A stretch of 64,000 bases of DNA from Paraburkholderia tropica (GTDB lineage: Bacteria > Pseudomonadota > Gammaproteobacteria > Burkholderiales > Burkholderiaceae), in the NCBI RefSeq assembly GCF_900109265.1, contig NZ_FNZM01000013.1, forward strand, positions 124,001-188,000, written 5' to 3'. This document shows, piece by piece, positions 63,243-64,000 of the stretch. Within the stretch, counting starts at the first letter, position 1. Each line of letters begins with the position of its first letter. The notes beneath the pieces were generated by a model. It was not told the DNA's origin, searched no databases, and saw only the letters and a list, made by a program, of their open reading frames with translations. Position numbers and translations under genes: made by a program.

Positions 63243-63611
63243 TCAGGCGTCGAATGGCGGCGCGCGCAGTGGGCGGCGCAGATAGCGCACACGTGGGAGA
63301 TCGACACGAACCATCGCGGACACGGATAAACGCGCGCCGGGAATGAAGCGAATGATCTCGTGAGAAGCGGTGTTTAATGCAGGCGAGTGCGCGAGCAGAC
63401 TGCAATAGCCGCACGCGTCGAGATGCGCGGCTAAAGATTTTCCGGTTTGCGTGCTCGCGCCGTTCGCGCCATCGTGAGCGGCGGCGCTGCAAAGCACATC
63501 GGCAGGCACCTGCCCGCGTTCGATCAGTTGCGTGACGAGCGGCGCGAATACGGCCAGCAGGATCGCAAGGATCCCAAGCCAGGCGGTAAGGCGGTTCGAT
63601 CGGCGGAACAT
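63243..63611 (-). CDS. DUF2946 protein, copper-associated
   Basis: A 122-residue protein with one N-terminal hydrophobic segment (LTAWLGILAILLAVFAPLV). The DUF2946 core motif DACGYCSLLAHSP has the conserved CxxC and His, plausible copper ligands. It precedes the TonB copper receptor by about 100 nt on the same strand, a pairing seen in other proteobacteria. It may act in periplasmic copper handling; the biochemical role is unknown. Confidence 0.85.
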   Translation of the reverse strand: MFRRSNRLTAWLGILAILLAVFAPLVTQLIERGQVPADVLCSAAAHDGANGASTQTGKSLAAHLDACGYCSLLAHSPALNTASHEIIRFIPGARLSVSAMVRVDLPRVRYLRRPLRAPPFDA

Positions 63612-64000
63612 CGGGCGAATGCAGGCTTCGTGGTGCGGGCGGATTCAGGTCGGAGCCTTAAGCGCGATCAATCAACGAAATGCGTGCGGAGTTTCGCGCG
63701 ACGGGCGCGGCCATTTTGTTGTCATAGCGCGCGAAAGGAAACCGAAGGCTCTGCGAGAATTGATATGCGTCACGGTGGCGCGCAATGTGATGGTCGGCGC
63801 TGCGACGTGTTGTCCGCGTTGGTGCTGGCCTTCACGCGCGAAAAGCAGCAAGCGCGGAAAACGCAATAAGGCCTGTGCGGATTTTGAAACCAGCAGAGCG
63901 GAAATGGAAAAGCCGAAGCATTGTTTGCGCCGAAAACAACGGCGTAAATGCTGGCTGATCGAACAAGAAGTGCAAAAGACCCGTGGGTCTTTTACCTTCT
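63612..64000. other. region upstream of the copper-receptor operon to the window edge
   Basis: About 390 bases. Frames in this stretch, such as 63672-63866 on the minus strand, show no family features and are not called. The region probably holds the promoter of the DUF2946-receptor operon, but I could not identify it. A palindromic terminator lies at the very end. Confidence 0.45.
63974..63993. terminator. symmetrical intrinsic terminator at the window edge
   Basis: AAAAGACC-CGTG-GGTCTTTT is a perfect 8-bp stem with A-run and T-run on the two sides, so it can act on either strand. It probably ends a gene lying beyond the window. Confidence 0.7.

Overview
The window is GC-rich DNA with dense, mostly co-directional operons. 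It looks like a chromosomal segment (or chromid) of a Burkholderiaceae bacterium of the Paraburkholderia/Caballeronia type. Supporting signs are a Burkholderia-type porin, DUF3331 and DUF4148 proteins, hopanoid genes (hpnI, hpnL), a pqqABCDE operon and a cyanide-insensitive type bd oxidase. This placement is inference from gene content; no rRNA gene is present. I saw no tRNA, insertion sequence, prophage or CRISPR array.

Layout. 1-6.7 kb: two tandem FdhF/YdeP-type molybdopterin oxidoreductases (the first cut by the window edge) followed by the bd-type quinol oxidase cioAB. 6.7-10.3 kb: a bestrophin-like channel, molybdenum-cofactor genes moaA-moaE-moaD and a DUF3331 protein. 10.7-17.7 kb: an apparent eight-gene operon holding a polar-amino-acid-type ABC importer, an M20 carbamoylase/allantoate-amidohydrolase-like enzyme, a DUF1989 protein, an XRE-cupin regulator and an agmatinase-family ureohydrolase. 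It is preceded by a perfect 17-bp palindrome and followed by an intrinsic terminator, and looks like a catabolic unit for a guanidino or ureido compound. 18-20.8 kb: porin and a DHA2 exporter. 20.9-24.7 kb: acyl-CoA dehydrogenase, SDR, histidine phosphatase and a NodD-like LysR. 24.8-28.7 kb: an SLC13 transporter with RCK_C-like domains, a LysR regulator and a divergent NmrA-like protein.

28.9-34.2 kb: pqqA, an intrinsic terminator, then pqqB-C-D-E and an S9 prolyl-oligopeptidase-like gene. 34.2-36.9 kb: a Rieske ferredoxin and a three-His-box membrane oxygenase (MocE/MocD-like), divergent from a LacI regulator across a perfect 14-bp palindrome. 37.5-41.3 kb: a small membrane protein, hpnI, hpnL and a metallophosphoesterase. 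41.4-49.5 kb: an HAE-type RND efflux operon convergent with an OmpR/CusR-like two-component system; a closely related 24-25-bp element lies upstream of both. 49.7-54 kb: DUF4148, a MarR regulator, a CLC H+/Cl- antiporter behind an attenuator-like leader, and secreted or membrane proteins of unknown function. 54-61 kb: a D-cysteine desulfhydrase-family enzyme, two MFS transporters, hipBA with operator repeats, and a glutathione S-transferase. 61-63.6 kb: a TonB-dependent copper receptor with an upstream DUF2946 gene.

The most interesting items are the predicted guanidino/ureido operon, the CLC leader (three helically phased TTTAAG repeats, a possible leader peptide and an abutting terminator), and the MocDE-like oxygenase pair with its own LacI regulator and operator. 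All functional calls come from motif recognition; no database search was run.
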